A DNA stretch of 64,000 bases from Dysgonomonadaceae bacterium zrk40 (lineage in GTDB: Bacteria > Bacteroidota > Bacteroidia > Bacteroidales > Dysgonomonadaceae). Below the pieces are notes generated by a model. That model was not told the DNA's origin and made no database searches. It saw nothing but the letters and a program-made list of their open reading frames with translations. This document shows positions 27,476-36,624 of the stretch, piece by piece. Position 1 is the first letter of the stretch; each line of letters opens with the position of its first letter. A program made the position numbers and the translations under genes. Where the stretch lies: contig CP070276.1 of NCBI GenBank assembly GCA_016916535.1, positions 310,001 to 374,000 of the forward strand. The letters are read 5' to 3'.

Positions 27476-27568
27476 AAAATTTATTTTATAATATCATCAT
27501 CTTCCCGGGCGATTCCTGCAAACAACGAAAGAGGAAGACCACAATTACGTTGTCAAATCACAGCGAGC

Positions 27569-28867
27569 TCACGGCTCCGGGTTGATCCCTGCAGAGAGCA
27601 CCGGATTGGAAATATCCTCGAACAACTCCAGGTTAAAAAACCTTGCAGCCGCGGTCACATGATCAAACACATCGGAAGTAATATCCTCATATCGCTCCCA
27701 CTCGGTGGTGGCAGTGAAGAAGTAGAGTTCCAGCGGAAGTCCTTTCGAGGTGGGTTGCAGCTGACGCACCATCAACATCAACTCCTTGTGCACATCGGGA
27801 TGATGACTCAGGTAGTTCTTGATGTATTCCCGGAAGAGTCCCATGTTGGTGAGGTTACGGCCGTTGAGGGGCAGCGATTTGTCGGCACCGACGGATTGGT
27901 TGTAAGCTTCGATCTCACGGCTCCTCGTGGAGATATACTGGTTCACAGCCTGCACCTTCAACAACTTCGTCACCTCTTCGTCGCTGAGAAAACGAATCGA
28001 TGATTGTTTCACGTAGATGCTTCTTTTCACGCGTCGTCCACCGGCTTCAACCATCCCCCGCCAGTTCTGAAACGAGTCTGAAACAAGCGAATAGGGCGGT
28101 ATGGTGGTGATGGTCTTGTCGAAGTTGCGGATCTTGACGGTGGTGAGCGTGATCTGGATCACATCACCGTCGGCACCATACTTGGGCATGGTAATCCAGT
28201 CGCCGATCCGCACCATGTCGTTGGCCGACACCTGCATACTGGCCACGAAACCGAGGATGGTATCCTTGAAGATCAACATCAGGATGGCCGATGCGGCACC
28301 CAGCCCCCCGAGGATCACCCCGGGCTTTTGACCTGTGAGGATGGAGAAGAGGATGATGAAACCAATCGCGTAAAGGATGATCTTCACCACCTGGACGTAG
28401 CTATCCAGCGGCTTGTCGGCCATGCTGGGGCGGCTGCGCAGGGTATCGGAGAAAGCGTTCACGATCGATGAGATAAGCCATATCACATAGAATATGAGAA
28501 AGATATCCACCAGTTTGTCGACCATCACCATGGTACGGGGGAAAAGATCGAAGATGATGGGGATGGATCCTTTCACCAGGCTGAAGGGGATGATCATCGC
28601 CAGGTAATGGGGAAAGCGTCGTTCGGAGAGATGTCGCAGGAATTCGATTCCGGTGATCCTGGACACACGGTTCAGGACAGCATGCAGGATGCGGCGGGTG
28701 AGGTATTGTACCATGAACACCAACACAACCAGTACCGACAGTAGCAGCAACAGGTTGATATATTTCACCCAGTTTTCGGGGATACCGATATTGGTCAGCA
28801 GCCGGATGCTCCATTCACTGATGGCGTTGGTTGAGCGGGATATTTGTTCAATCTTTTCTTCGTCCAT
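27569..28867 (-). CDS. Mechanosensitive ion channel, MscS family
   Basis: The product is 432 residues. Four to five membrane helices occupy the first 190 residues or so. The pore helix region VILGGLGAASAILMLIFKDTILGFVAS is the MscS signature (residues about 185-211), followed by the beta domain (VRIGDWITMPKYGADGDVI) and a C-terminal alpha/beta domain. These channels release solutes on hypo-osmotic shock. A TATATTTG box on the minus strand (28907-28900) lies 33 nt before the start. Confidence 0.9.
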   Translation of the reverse strand: MDEEKIEQISRSTNAISEWSIRLLTNIGIPENWVKYINLLLLLSVLVVLVFMVQYLTRRILHAVLNRVSRITGIEFLRHLSERRFPHYLAMIIPFSLVKGSIPIIFDLFPRTMVMVDKLVDIFLIFYVIWLISSIVNAFSDTLRSRPSMADKPLDSYVQVVKIILYAIGFIILFSILTGQKPGVILGGLGAASAILMLIFKDTILGFVASMQVSANDMVRIGDWITMPKYGADGDVIQITLTTVKIRNFDKTITTIPPYSLVSDSFQNWRGMVEAGGRRVKRSIYVKQSSIRFLSDEEVTKLLKVQAVNQYISTRSREIEAYNQSVGADKSLPLNGRNLTNMGLFREYIKNYLSHHPDVHKELMLMVRQLQPTSKGLPLELYFFTATTEWERYEDITSDVFDHVTAAARFFNLELFEDISNPVLSAGINPEP

Positions 28868-28978
28868 TGTTGTGCAGTTGATTTTTTTTTAACAAAAGAC
28901 AAATATACACATTTAAAACCTCGCCTCAAAACTTCCATTTTTTTGATCAGAAACCGGGGCCGTTTCCGGGAATCATTG

Positions 28979-29114
28979 TATATTTGTAGACAACAGCAGA
29001 CAACGCCCCTGTCAGGCGGAGGCTGCGGTAACCGGATGTTCTTCACTGCCGCAGGGTGATGAGAGCAGCTGTTATAAATTGAATTATCAACACAATAAAA
29101 AAAAAGTAATATCT
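28979..29114 (+). promoter_or_regulatory. Promoter and structured 5' leader of the carboxynorspermidine synthase-like gene
   Basis: TATATTTG at 28979-28986 predicts transcription from about 28991. The leader can fold as a three-way junction: closing stem AACAGC/GCTGTT (28992-28997 with 29068-29073), a small hairpin CGCC/GGCG (29004-29007 with 29015-29018) and a hairpin CTGCGG/CCGCAG (29023-29028 with 29049-29054). An A-rich stretch leads to the ATG. It matches no riboswitch class I can recognise. Confidence 0.45.
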
Positions 29115-30317
29115 ATGGGAAAAGTACTGATCATTGGCGCCGGTGGCGTCGGTACGGTGGTAGCCAACAAGGTAGCGCAAAACAGCGACCTCTTCACCGG
29201 TATCATGCTGGCCAGCCGTACCAAAAGCAAGTGTGACGCCATCGCGGAGGATGTGAAACGACGTACCGGTGTCGCCATCGAAACTGCCAGGGTGGATGCC
29301 GACAACGTGCCGGAGCTGGTGTCGCTGATGAATGAGTTCAAACCGGAGCTAGTGATCAACGTGGCACTCCCCTACCAGGATCTGACCATCATGGATGCCT
29401 GCCTCGAAGCGGGGGTACATTACCTCGACACGGCCAACTACGAGCCGAAGGATGAAGCCAAGTTCGAATACAAATGGCAGTGGGCCTACCGGGAGAAGTT
29501 CGAGAAGGCAGGACTCACCGCCATCCTGGGATGCGGCTTCGACCCGGGGGTGACCAGCATCTTCACTGCCTATGCGGCCAAGCATCACTTCGATGAGATC
29601 CACCACCTCGACATCGTGGACTGTAACGCGGGAGACCATGGCAAGGCGTTCGCCACCAACTTCAACCCGGAGATTAACATCCGCGAGGTGACACAGAAAG
29701 GAAAGTACTGGGAGAACGGTGCGTGGGTAGAGACGGAACCGCACGAGATCCACCAGCCGCTCACCTACCCGGAGATCGGTCCCAAGGAATCTTACGTGAT
29801 CTTTCACGAGGAGCTGGAATCGCTGGTGAAGAACTTCCCCACCCTCAAGCGGGCACGCTTCTGGATGACCTTCGGGCAGGAGTACCTCACCCACCTCAGG
29901 GTGATCCAGAACATCGGCATGGCACGCATCGACGAAGTGGAGTACAACGGTCAGAAGATCGTACCCATCCAGTTCCTGAAAGCAGTGCTGCCCGACCCGG
30001 GTGAGCTGGGAGAGAACTACACCGGACAGACCTCCATCGGCTGCCGCATCCGAGGCATCAAGGATGGCAAGGAACGGACCTACTATGTGTACAACAACTG
30101 CAGTCATGAGGCAGCCTACAAGGAGACAGGTGCTCAGGGCGTCAGTTACACCACCGGTGTGCCGGCCACCATCGGCGGCATGATGTTCATGAAGGGTCTC
30201 TGGAAGAAACCGGGGGTCTTCAACGTAGAGGAGTTTGATCCCGATCCGTTCATGGAGCAGCTCAACAAGCAGGGACTGCCGTGGCATGAACTTTTCGATG
30301 TAGATCTGGAAGTCTGA
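29115..30317 (+). CDS. Saccharopine dehydrogenase family protein, carboxynorspermidine synthase-like
   Basis: The product is 400 residues from [17 protein letters not shown]. The Rossmann motif GAGGVG is at residues 8-13. The segments [21 protein letters not shown] and [13 protein letters not shown] are typical of the carboxynorspermidine/carboxyspermidine dehydrogenase branch, which condenses a diamine with aspartate semialdehyde in an alternative polyamine pathway. The partner decarboxylase is not in the window. The gene has its own promoter, a structured leader and a strong terminator. Confidence 0.87.
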   Translation: MGKVLIIGAGGVGTVVANKVAQNSDLFTGIMLASRTKSKCDAIAEDVKRRTGVAIETARVDADNVPELVSLMNEFKPELVINVALPYQDLTIMDACLEAGVHYLDTANYEPKDEAKFEYKWQWAYREKFEKAGLTAILGCGFDPGVTSIFTAYAAKHHFDEIHHLDIVDCNAGDHGKAFATNFNPEINIREVTQKGKYWENGAWVETEPHEIHQPLTYPEIGPKESYVIFHEELESLVKNFPTLKRARFWMTFGQEYLTHLRVIQNIGMARIDEVEYNGQKIVPIQFLKAVLPDPGELGENYTGQTSIGCRIRGIKDGKERTYYVYNNCSHEAAYKETGAQGVSYTTGVPATIGGMMFMKGLWKKPGVFNVEEFDPDPFMEQLNKQGLPWHELFDVDLEV

Positions 30318-30328
30318 AGATTTTTTTT

Positions 30329-30358
30329 AACCTTGCAATCAGATTGCAAGGTTTTTTT
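30329..30358 (+). terminator. Terminator between the carboxynorspermidine synthase-like gene and pyrB
   Basis: A perfect 10-bp stem (30329-30338 with 30344-30353) with a TCAGA loop is followed by TTTTTTT. The next -7 box (TACTTTTG, 30360-30367) begins two bases beyond the T-run. Confidence 0.9.
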
Positions 30359-30359
30359 C

Positions 30360-30367
30360 TACTTTTG
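30360..30367 (+). promoter_or_regulatory. -7 box of pyrB-pyrI
   Basis: TACTTTTG is a perfect -7 match. The upstream region where a -33 box should be is the terminator hairpin of the preceding gene. Starts at 30386 or 30401 are both downstream; the TTG at 30344 is excluded. Confidence 0.55.
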
Positions 30368-30400
30368 CTGTGCACAACTCATTTAATGAAAATATCACCC

Positions 30401-31318
30401 ATGAGTCCCAAAAGTCTGGTCAATATCGGCGATTACAGCAGAGAGGATATCCTGCGCATCCTGCAAACCGCCTCCCGATTCAAGGAGAACCCCAACCGTG
30501 ATCTGTTGAAAGGAAGGGTTTGCGCCACCCTCTTCTTCGAGCCCTCCACCCGCACGCGTCTCAGCTTCGAGACTGCCGTCAACAGGCTGCGCGGACGCAT
30601 CATCGGCTTCTCCGATGCGGCCACCAGCAGCTCCACCAAGGGTGAGTCACTCAAGGACACCATCATGATGGTCAGCAACTACGCCGACCTGATCATCATG
30701 CGCCACCACCTGGAGGGGTCGGCACGCTACGCCTCCGAGATCTCACCGGTGCCGTTGATCAATGCAGGTGACGGCTCCAACCAGCACCCCACGCAGACGC
30801 TGCTCGACCTGTTCACCATCTACGAGACGCAGGGCACCCTCGAGAACCTCTCCATCACCGTGGTGGGCGACCTCAAGTATGGCCGTGCCGTGCACTCCCT
30901 CATCCAGGGACTGTCACACTTCAAACCCTCCTTCCACTTCGTGGCACCGGAGGAGCTTGCCATCCCCGAGAAGTACAAACTCTTTTGCGATAGACAGGGA
31001 ATACCCTATCGTGAGTATACCGATTTCTCGCCCGCGGCGATCAACGGCTCCGACATCCTCTACATGACTCGTGTACAGAAGGAGCGGTTCACCGACCTGA
31101 TGGAGTATGAGAAGGTAAAAAACGTCTACGTATTACACAACGACATGCTCAGTGACTCGAAAGAGAGCCTGAGGGTGCTCCACCCGCTTCCCCGAGTGAA
31201 GGAAATCAACCAGGATGTGGATGACAATCCCAAGGCCTACTATTTCCAGCAGGCAAAGAACGGCATCTACGTGCGCCAGGCGGTGATCTGCGATCTGTTG
31301 GGCATTGAGGTAGCATAA
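30401..31318 (+). CDS. pyrB: Aspartate carbamoyltransferase catalytic subunit PyrB
   Basis: The product is 305 residues. The carbamoyl-phosphate site [13 protein letters not shown] is intact at about residues 47-59, with [11 protein letters not shown] holding the loop residues from the adjacent subunit, and HPLPRVKEI near the C-terminus. It makes carbamoyl-aspartate in pyrimidine synthesis. I chose MSPKSLV as the start; an ATG five codons earlier (30386) is possible. pyrI follows 18 nt downstream, so the enzyme is the regulated class B type. Confidence 0.96.
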   Translation: MSPKSLVNIGDYSREDILRILQTASRFKENPNRDLLKGRVCATLFFEPSTRTRLSFETAVNRLRGRIIGFSDAATSSSTKGESLKDTIMMVSNYADLIIMRHHLEGSARYASEISPVPLINAGDGSNQHPTQTLLDLFTIYETQGTLENLSITVVGDLKYGRAVHSLIQGLSHFKPSFHFVAPEELAIPEKYKLFCDRQGIPYREYTDFSPAAINGSDILYMTRVQKERFTDLMEYEKVKNVYVLHNDMLSDSKESLRVLHPLPRVKEINQDVDDNPKAYYFQQAKNGIYVRQAVICDLLGIEVA

Positions 31319-31336
31319 CCCATTAAATGAATAAAG

Positions 31337-31792
31337 ATGATGAGAAAAGAATTGCAGGTGGCCGCTCTCGAAAATGGGACAGCCATTGACCACATACCCA
31401 GTGATGCTGTTTTCAAGGTGGTAACGCTCCTGCAGCTGCAGAAGCTGAACAACCGCATCACCATCGGCAACAACCTGAAGAGCAGCAAGATGGGTTCGAA
31501 AGGGATCATCAAGGTCTCCGATAAATTCTTCCGCGAGGATGAAATCAACCGTATTGCACTGGTTGCACCCAACGTGAACCTCAACATCATCCGAAACTTC
31601 GAGGTGGTGGAGAAAAAGAAGGTGGTGTTACCTGATGAGATCATCGAGATTGTGCGTTGCAACAATCCCAAGTGCATCACCAACAACGAGCCGATGAAAA
31701 CCCGCTTTCACGTGATCGACAAGGAGTTGGTGGAGCTGCAATGCCACTACTGTGAGCTCAAGATCCGGAAGGAGGAGATTGAATTGATATAA
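31337..31792 (+). CDS. pyrI: Aspartate carbamoyltransferase regulatory subunit PyrI
   Basis: The product is 151 residues. The C-terminal zinc domain has its four cysteines as CNNPKC and CHYC. The N-terminal allosteric domain contains [18 protein letters not shown], the nucleotide-binding face. PyrI makes PyrB responsive to ATP, CTP and UTP. The second codon is also ATG. It is encoded directly after pyrB. Confidence 0.96.
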   Translation: MMRKELQVAALENGTAIDHIPSDAVFKVVTLLQLQKLNNRITIGNNLKSSKMGSKGIIKVSDKFFREDEINRIALVAPNVNLNIIRNFEVVEKKKVVLPDEIIEIVRCNNPKCITNNEPMKTRFHVIDKELVELQCHYCELKIRKEEIELI

Positions 31793-31862
31793 ATAAGTTG
31801 ATTCATTTGAGGTTTATGGTATATAGTTCAAAAAATAAACTGAGAACTGACAACTGAAATAA

Positions 31863-32444
31863 ATGAAACAAGACTGGAAACCGGGAACGATGATTTATCC
31901 GCTGCCGGCGGCAATGATCAGCTGCGGAAACAGCCCCGAAGAATATAACATCATCACCGTAAGCTGGGTGGGTACCATCTGCTCCGATCCCCCTATGTGC
32001 TACATCTCAGTGAGACCGTCGCGTCACTCGTATGAGATCATCAAACGCACCGGTGAGTATGTGATCAACCTCACTACCGAGGCATTGGCACGGGCCACCG
32101 ACTGGTGTGGGGTGCGATCGGGAAAAGATTACAACAAGTTCGAAGAGATGAAACTGACGGCCGGAAAAGCGACACTGGTAGGGGCACCGTTGATTGAAGA
32201 GAGCCCTGTCTGCATCGAGTGCCGGGTGAAAGAGATCATCCCGCTTGGTTCGCACGACATGTTCATCTCGGAGGTAGTCAACGTGAAGGCCGACGATCAG
32301 TACCTCGATCCGGTTACCGGTCGCTTCGACATGCAACTGGCGGGACTGCTTGCCTACTCCCATGGTCATTACTATGGGTTGGGAAGGAAAATAGGCAAGT
32401 TTGGCTGGAGCGTAGCGAAGAAAAAGAGAAAGAAGAAGAAATAA
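31863..32444 (+). CDS. Flavin reductase family protein (FMN-binding split barrel)
   Basis: The product is 193 residues. The segments IITVSWVGTICSDPPMCYISVRPSRHS and GEYVINLTTEALA match the flavin reductase-like split-barrel fold, which binds FMN. The C-terminus is a lysine-rich tail (KKKRKKKK). Related Bacteroidota proteins are annotated flavin reductases, but the electron acceptor is unknown. It follows pyrI by 70 nt and could be on the same transcript. Confidence 0.85.
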   Translation: MKQDWKPGTMIYPLPAAMISCGNSPEEYNIITVSWVGTICSDPPMCYISVRPSRHSYEIIKRTGEYVINLTTEALARATDWCGVRSGKDYNKFEEMKLTAGKATLVGAPLIEESPVCIECRVKEIIPLGSHDMFISEVVNVKADDQYLDPVTGRFDMQLAGLLAYSHGHYYGLGRKIGKFGWSVAKKKRKKKK

Positions 32445-32490
32445 CAACCGATTGTTTACACAATCTCATTCATAAACGACCATTTACATC

Positions 32491-33426
32491 ATGCCTGTCA
32501 ATTTACCCGACAAACTGCCGGCGGTAGAGATACTGAAGAAAGAGAACATCTTTGTGATGGATGATTTGCGTGCATCCACACAGGACATCCGCCCCCTGAA
32601 GATACTGGTGCTGAACCTGATGCCACTCAAGATCACCACCGAGACCGATCTGATACGGCTACTCTCTAACTCCCCGTTGCAGGTGGAGATTGAGTTCCTG
32701 GGGCTCTCTTCACACACCCCCAAGAACACCCCCATCGAGCATCTGATGTCGTTTTACACCACCTTTTCAAAAGTGAAGAAACGATATTACGACGGCATGA
32801 TCATCACCGGTGCACCGGTGGAGATGATCCCTTTCCGGGAGGTGACCTACTGGGATGAGATCACCCGCATCTTCGACTGGGCCCGCACACATGTCACCTC
32901 CACCTTTTACATCTGCTGGGGAGCGCAGGCTGCACTGTACCATTTTTACGGCATCAACAAACATCCGCTGGAAAAAAAGCTGTTCGGTGTATTCCGCCAT
33001 CAGCTCAACGACCCCTCCTTCCCACTCTTCCGCGGCTTCGACGACACCTTCTTCGCACCGCACAGCCGCCACACCACCATCCTCGGGGATGAGATCCGGC
33101 AGCAACCGGAGCTCTCCATCCTCTCCGAATCGGAGGATGCCGGTGTCTACATTGTCTCCTCAAGGGGTGGTCGCGAATTCTATGTAACAGGTCATTCGGA
33201 ATATTCTCCCCTCACCCTGCACAACGAGTACCTGCGGGATATGGAAAAAGGGATGGACTCCGTGGAGATTCCCCTGAACTATTACAGAGACAACGACCCG
33301 AATCAACCGCCTTTTGTGCAGTGGCGCTCGCATGCCAATCTACTCTACATCAACTGGCTGAACTATTTCGTGTACCAGGCCACTCCCTACAAACACGAAG
33401 AGATCGCCCAGCTGGGTGATCTCTAA
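32491..33426 (+). CDS. metA: Homoserine O-acyltransferase MetA, predicted acetyl-CoA specific
   Basis: The product is 311 residues, aligning without gaps to the E. coli numbering in the regions checked. The catalytic Cys142 is in FYICWGAQ, and His235 and Glu237 in TGHSEYS. Position 111, which sets acyl-CoA choice in this family, is Glu (GAPVE), as in the enzymes that use acetyl-CoA, not Gly as in succinyl-CoA enzymes. So the product is predicted to be O-acetylhomoserine for methionine synthesis. No SAM riboswitch is evident in the 46-nt upstream gap. Confidence 0.95.
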   Translation: MPVNLPDKLPAVEILKKENIFVMDDLRASTQDIRPLKILVLNLMPLKITTETDLIRLLSNSPLQVEIEFLGLSSHTPKNTPIEHLMSFYTTFSKVKKRYYDGMIITGAPVEMIPFREVTYWDEITRIFDWARTHVTSTFYICWGAQAALYHFYGINKHPLEKKLFGVFRHQLNDPSFPLFRGFDDTFFAPHSRHTTILGDEIRQQPELSILSESEDAGVYIVSSRGGREFYVTGHSEYSPLTLHNEYLRDMEKGMDSVEIPLNYYRDNDPNQPPFVQWRSHANLLYINWLNYFVYQATPYKHEEIAQLGDL

Positions 33427-33468
33427 GGGGAAATGCCATTTTTTGTTGAGTAGGAAGGTGTCAGCGTG

Positions 33469-34662
33469 TCAAATGCTCTTTGCAAACTTCAGACATACCG
33501 GCTTGCTCAAAAGGATATCCTGTTTTGTGTCATTGAGTAGGCCAGTGACCTCATCTACTGAGAAAACCTGAATCCTGTTTTCATCCCTGCTGGCAACCAG
33601 CAGGTATTTTCCATTGGGGGTGAATACAAAATTGCGGGGATGCGTTGCGGTGGGTTGATACCCCACCTTGGTGAGCGTACCCTCGTCGGGATCGATCGCG
33701 AAGATGGCAATGCCATCAGCCTGCAGACGGTTGGAGGCATAGAGATAGCGACCGTCGGGTGATACATGAATATCGGCACTGCCGCGTGCGCCCACCGTAT
33801 CGGCTTTGATCACCTGCTTCTCAGTCAGCTCACCATTGTGATGGTCATAGACCACCACCTCGCCTGACAACTCACCCAGCAGGTAGAGGTATCTGCCTCC
33901 ATCGGGGTGGAAGTCAAAATGACGGGGACCGGTGCCTGCGGGAGTCTCTATCGCAGTCATGCTGCTCTCCCGGATCACCGGCTGTCCCTGAAAGGGGGTC
34001 TCCTGCACCTTGAACCGGTAAAGCTTATCGCTTCCCAGGTCAGCAGCAAAAAGGGAGAGTCCGTCAGGCGAGTAAGCCACACTGTGCAGGTGAGGCTGAC
34101 GCTGCCGGGAGCTGTCGGGACCGGATCCGCTGAATTGAATCAGGGAGAGCAGTGGCGAAAGGCTGCCATCATCGTTCACCTGGAAGGAGGAGATGCTCCC
34201 CCCGCCGTAATTGGCAGTATGAAGGTTACGTCCCTTCGCGTCGATGGTAACGTAACAGGGTCCGCTACCCCTCGTCTCCTGCGTATTGATCTTCTGCAGC
34301 GTTCCTTTCGCCTTGTCGAAAGAGAATGCATGCACGGCACCCTGCTCTCCATCGTTCTCTCCCACGGCATAGAGAGCTTGCTCATCGGGGCTGAAGGTGA
34401 GATAGGAGGGGTTGGACACCTCCGCCATGCTCACCGAGTCACTCTTCCCGGTGAGGGCATCAAAGTGATAGAGGTAGATTCCCCTGCTGCCCTCCTCTGA
34501 GGTGTAGGTCCCCACGGCAAGATATAGCATGTCGTGGCTGCCCATTGCCGGTGAATCGGCGGCGGCAGGTTGATCATTTGACTTACGTGCATCTGCACGA
34601 TTTCCGTTACAGGATATAAAGAGTGAAGTAGCCAGGGTTACAATAGTCATCAATCGGTACAT
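33469..34662 (-). CDS. Lactonase-family beta-propeller protein (putative lipoprotein)
   Basis: The product is 397 residues. Repeated blades ending in patterns such as HVSPDGRYLYASN, FTPNGKYLLVASRD and FSPDEQALYAVG mark the seven-bladed propeller of the 6-phosphogluconolactonase (YbhE/Pgl) family. The N-terminus MYRLMTIVTLATSLFISC looks like a lipoprotein signal, so a cytosolic pentose-phosphate role is doubtful; an extracytoplasmic lactonase or binding role is more likely. It is convergent with metA, with a 42-bp gap that shows no terminator. Confidence 0.85.
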   Translation of the reverse strand: MYRLMTIVTLATSLFISCNGNRADARKSNDQPAAADSPAMGSHDMLYLAVGTYTSEEGSRGIYLYHFDALTGKSDSVSMAEVSNPSYLTFSPDEQALYAVGENDGEQGAVHAFSFDKAKGTLQKINTQETRGSGPCYVTIDAKGRNLHTANYGGGSISSFQVNDDGSLSPLLSLIQFSGSGPDSSRQRQPHLHSVAYSPDGLSLFAADLGSDKLYRFKVQETPFQGQPVIRESSMTAIETPAGTGPRHFDFHPDGGRYLYLLGELSGEVVVYDHHNGELTEKQVIKADTVGARGSADIHVSPDGRYLYASNRLQADGIAIFAIDPDEGTLTKVGYQPTATHPRNFVFTPNGKYLLVASRDENRIQVFSVDEVTGLLNDTKQDILLSKPVCLKFAKSI

Positions 34663-34758
34663 TGTTTTTCGTTTATGGGTAAATACAGTTGCGAAAATAA
34701 CCCTTTTTTACTGTAGTCAGAGCCACAGATCGAAAAAACATCACATTTTCCCTGAAAA

Positions 34759-34790
34759 GTTGCGAATATGGGAGAGTCTGCGTACTTTTG
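34759..34790 (+). promoter_or_regulatory. Promoter of the DUF5606 gene
   Basis: GTTG (34759-34762), a 20-nt spacer and TACTTTTG (34783-34790). Transcription would begin near 34795, downstream of the ATG at 34768, which fixes the coding start at 34837. Confidence 0.7.
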
Positions 34791-34836
34791 CACCTTGAAA
34801 AAACAATTTTGTAACAAAATCGCAAATTACACTGTT

Positions 34837-35283
34837 ATGCTATCCAAGATATTATCGGTTACGGGGCGTCCCGGTCTTTATAAGCTCATCTCTACTGGAA
34901 AGAACCTGAACATCGTTGAATCACTTGGTGACGGCAAACGTTTGCCTGTCTACGCGCATGAGAAGGTGGTGGCGCTGAGTGATGTCTCCATCTACACCAA
35001 CGACGGGGATACCCCCCTGCGGGATGTGTTGAAGCGGATGAAGGAAAAAGAAAACGGCGGCAAGGCATCGGTGAGTAGCAAGGCATCGGGCAATGAGTTG
35101 TTCACTTATCTGAAAGAGGTGCTTCCCGACTACAGCCGTGAAAGTGTCTATGCCTCTGATGTGAAAAAGATCATCTCCTGGTATAACATTCTGATGGAAA
35201 ACGGGGTGGAGCTGGAAGAGGATGAAAACGACGTGACGGAAGAGACCGCCTCACCCTCTGCAGACAAAGCTGAACAAGAATAA
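34837..35283 (+). CDS. DUF5606 domain protein
   Basis: The product is 148 residues. The N-terminal half (MLSKILSVTGRPGLYKLIST, then RLPVYAHEKVVALSDVSIYT) matches DUF5606, a small beta-rich domain found in Bacteroidota; a helical segment (YLKEVLPDYSRESVYASDVKKI) follows, and the C-terminus is acidic. It is cytosolic and of unknown function. It lies upstream of cdsA, but a separate -7 box lies between them. Confidence 0.75.
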   Translation: MLSKILSVTGRPGLYKLISTGKNLNIVESLGDGKRLPVYAHEKVVALSDVSIYTNDGDTPLRDVLKRMKEKENGGKASVSSKASGNELFTYLKEVLPDYSRESVYASDVKKIISWYNILMENGVELEEDENDVTEETASPSADKAEQE

Positions 35284-35360
35284 AGCAGGTGATGTGTGAT
35301 GGTTGTTAACGCATCAGCATAAAACAACTATCTTTATCCCTTCACATAAAAAGAGGCGAA

Positions 35361-36200
35361 TTGAATCTGAAAAACTTACTGACTCGTGCCGGGGCAGGTA
35401 TCATCTATATCCTGGTGATCCTCGTGGGACTTCTGGGGGGACGCTACTCCTTTCTGACCGTATTCGGAATCATCCTCGCCATGGGATTGTTTGAGTTCTA
35501 CCGTATGGTAGAAAAAGATACATCGCATGCCATCAGCAAGATATTCAACATCACACATGGTCTGATTCTCTTTGTCTCGGTATATCTCTACCTTGAAAAG
35601 ATCTCATTGGTGGCACTGCCGGTATTTATATTGATATACCTGCTCATCCTTATTGCCTCGGCAATGTTTATCAGGCGTCAAGACATCCTGCATGGCATCA
35701 TCTATTCGGTGTTCGGTCAGATATACATCACCATGCCTCTGAGCCTTCTGATGATGCTCTCCTATTCATATCAACAGGTTTTCACCGGCATCGGTTACAA
35801 CTGGTCTCCCTTGCTGGCCCTCTTTGTATTTATCTGGGTAAACGACACCGCTGCCTATTTCTTCGGATCGCTCATCGGCAAGCATAAGCTCATCCCCCAC
35901 ATCTCACCCAAGAAATCGGTTGAGGGTTTCATTGCAGGTATCCTGTTCACAATGCTCTCATCGCTCATCTTCGCACGCCTCTTTCCGGAATTGTCGACAC
36001 TCCATTGGATTGGATTATCCCTGGTGATTGCCCTTTTTGGCACCGTAGGCGACCTCTTTGAATCGCTGATCAAACGTACCTGCTCTGTGAAAGATGCCGG
36101 CACCCTGATCCCCGGCCACGGAGGCATTCTCGATCGCATCGACAGCCTACTGGTGGCAGTACCGGCAGCGTACCTCTTCCTGATTCTCTTTTTAAACTGA
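35361..36200 (+). CDS. cdsA: Phosphatidate cytidylyltransferase CdsA
   Basis: The product is 279 residues with about eight membrane segments. The C-terminal signature is complete: NDTAAYFFGSLIGKHKL, SPKKSVEGF, then SLIKRTCSVKDAGTLIPGHG with the catalytic aspartates. It makes CDP-diacylglycerol for phospholipid synthesis. The start appears to be TTG (35361): no in-frame ATG lies between it and an upstream stop at 35307. A TATCTTTA box at 35329-35336 precedes it. Confidence 0.94.
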   Translation: MNLKNLLTRAGAGIIYILVILVGLLGGRYSFLTVFGIILAMGLFEFYRMVEKDTSHAISKIFNITHGLILFVSVYLYLEKISLVALPVFILIYLLILIASAMFIRRQDILHGIIYSVFGQIYITMPLSLLMMLSYSYQQVFTGIGYNWSPLLALFVFIWVNDTAAYFFGSLIGKHKLIPHISPKKSVEGFIAGILFTMLSSLIFARLFPELSTLHWIGLSLVIALFGTVGDLFESLIKRTCSVKDAGTLIPGHGGILDRIDSLLVAVPAAYLFLILFLN

Positions 36201-36324
36201 TTCCTTTTTTCCTCTTTTGGGGCGAACAAACTTCTGACATCAGTTGTTTTTATGATGCAGGATGATGATCCCCAACAACAAACATGCAAAACAAACAAGC
36301 ATCACACCATTAAGAGCTATCGTT

Positions 36325-36543
36325 ATGAACAAGAAACTGATTGGCACCAATGCAGGTATTATCTGGAACCTGTTGAACAACAACCAGAAATGGAATATCG
36401 CCGACCTGCGAGAGGCTTCCGGTTTGACAGAAAAGGAGATTTACACTGCCATAGGCTGGCTGGCCAGAGAGAACAAGATAGAGATTGAAAAAACACACAA
36501 GGGTGATGAAAAATACTACCTTGTGATTGAATATTACTTCTGA
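36325..36543 (+). CDS. Small winged helix-turn-helix protein (DUF2582-like)
   Basis: The product is 72 residues from MNKKLIGTNAGIIW. The pattern of helix, turn, recognition helix (DLREASGLTEKEIYTAIGWLARE) and a beta wing (KIEIEKTHKGDEKYYLVI) fits the short winged-helix DUF2582 group. It could bind DNA but has no effector domain. I chose the start to fit the domain boundaries. It ends 27 nt before a terminator shared with galE. Confidence 0.75.
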   Translation: MNKKLIGTNAGIIWNLLNNNQKWNIADLREASGLTEKEIYTAIGWLARENKIEIEKTHKGDEKYYLVIEYYF

Positions 36544-36569
36544 GCTAACCTCAGAAATGGATACACAAG

Positions 36570-36600
36570 AAAGGTCCGGCCATCAGTTCCGGACCTTTCT
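36570..36600. terminator. Bidirectional terminator between the winged-helix gene and galE
   Basis: A 10-bp perfect stem (36570-36579 with 36589-36598) has a 9-nt loop. It has a T-rich 3' side on the plus strand and a short A/T edge on the other, and lies between convergent stop codons. Confidence 0.75.
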
Positions 36601-36624
36601 TATATGGTTAATACTGCTTTGCTT

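Noticed and set aside
29349-30287. 312-residue antisense frame over the carboxynorspermidine synthase-like gene
   Set aside because: A composition artefact opposite a conserved enzyme.
32445-32490. Possible SAM-responsive leader before metA
   Set aside because: The gap is only 46 nt, with a small GATTGT/ACAATC stem and no room for a known riboswitch.
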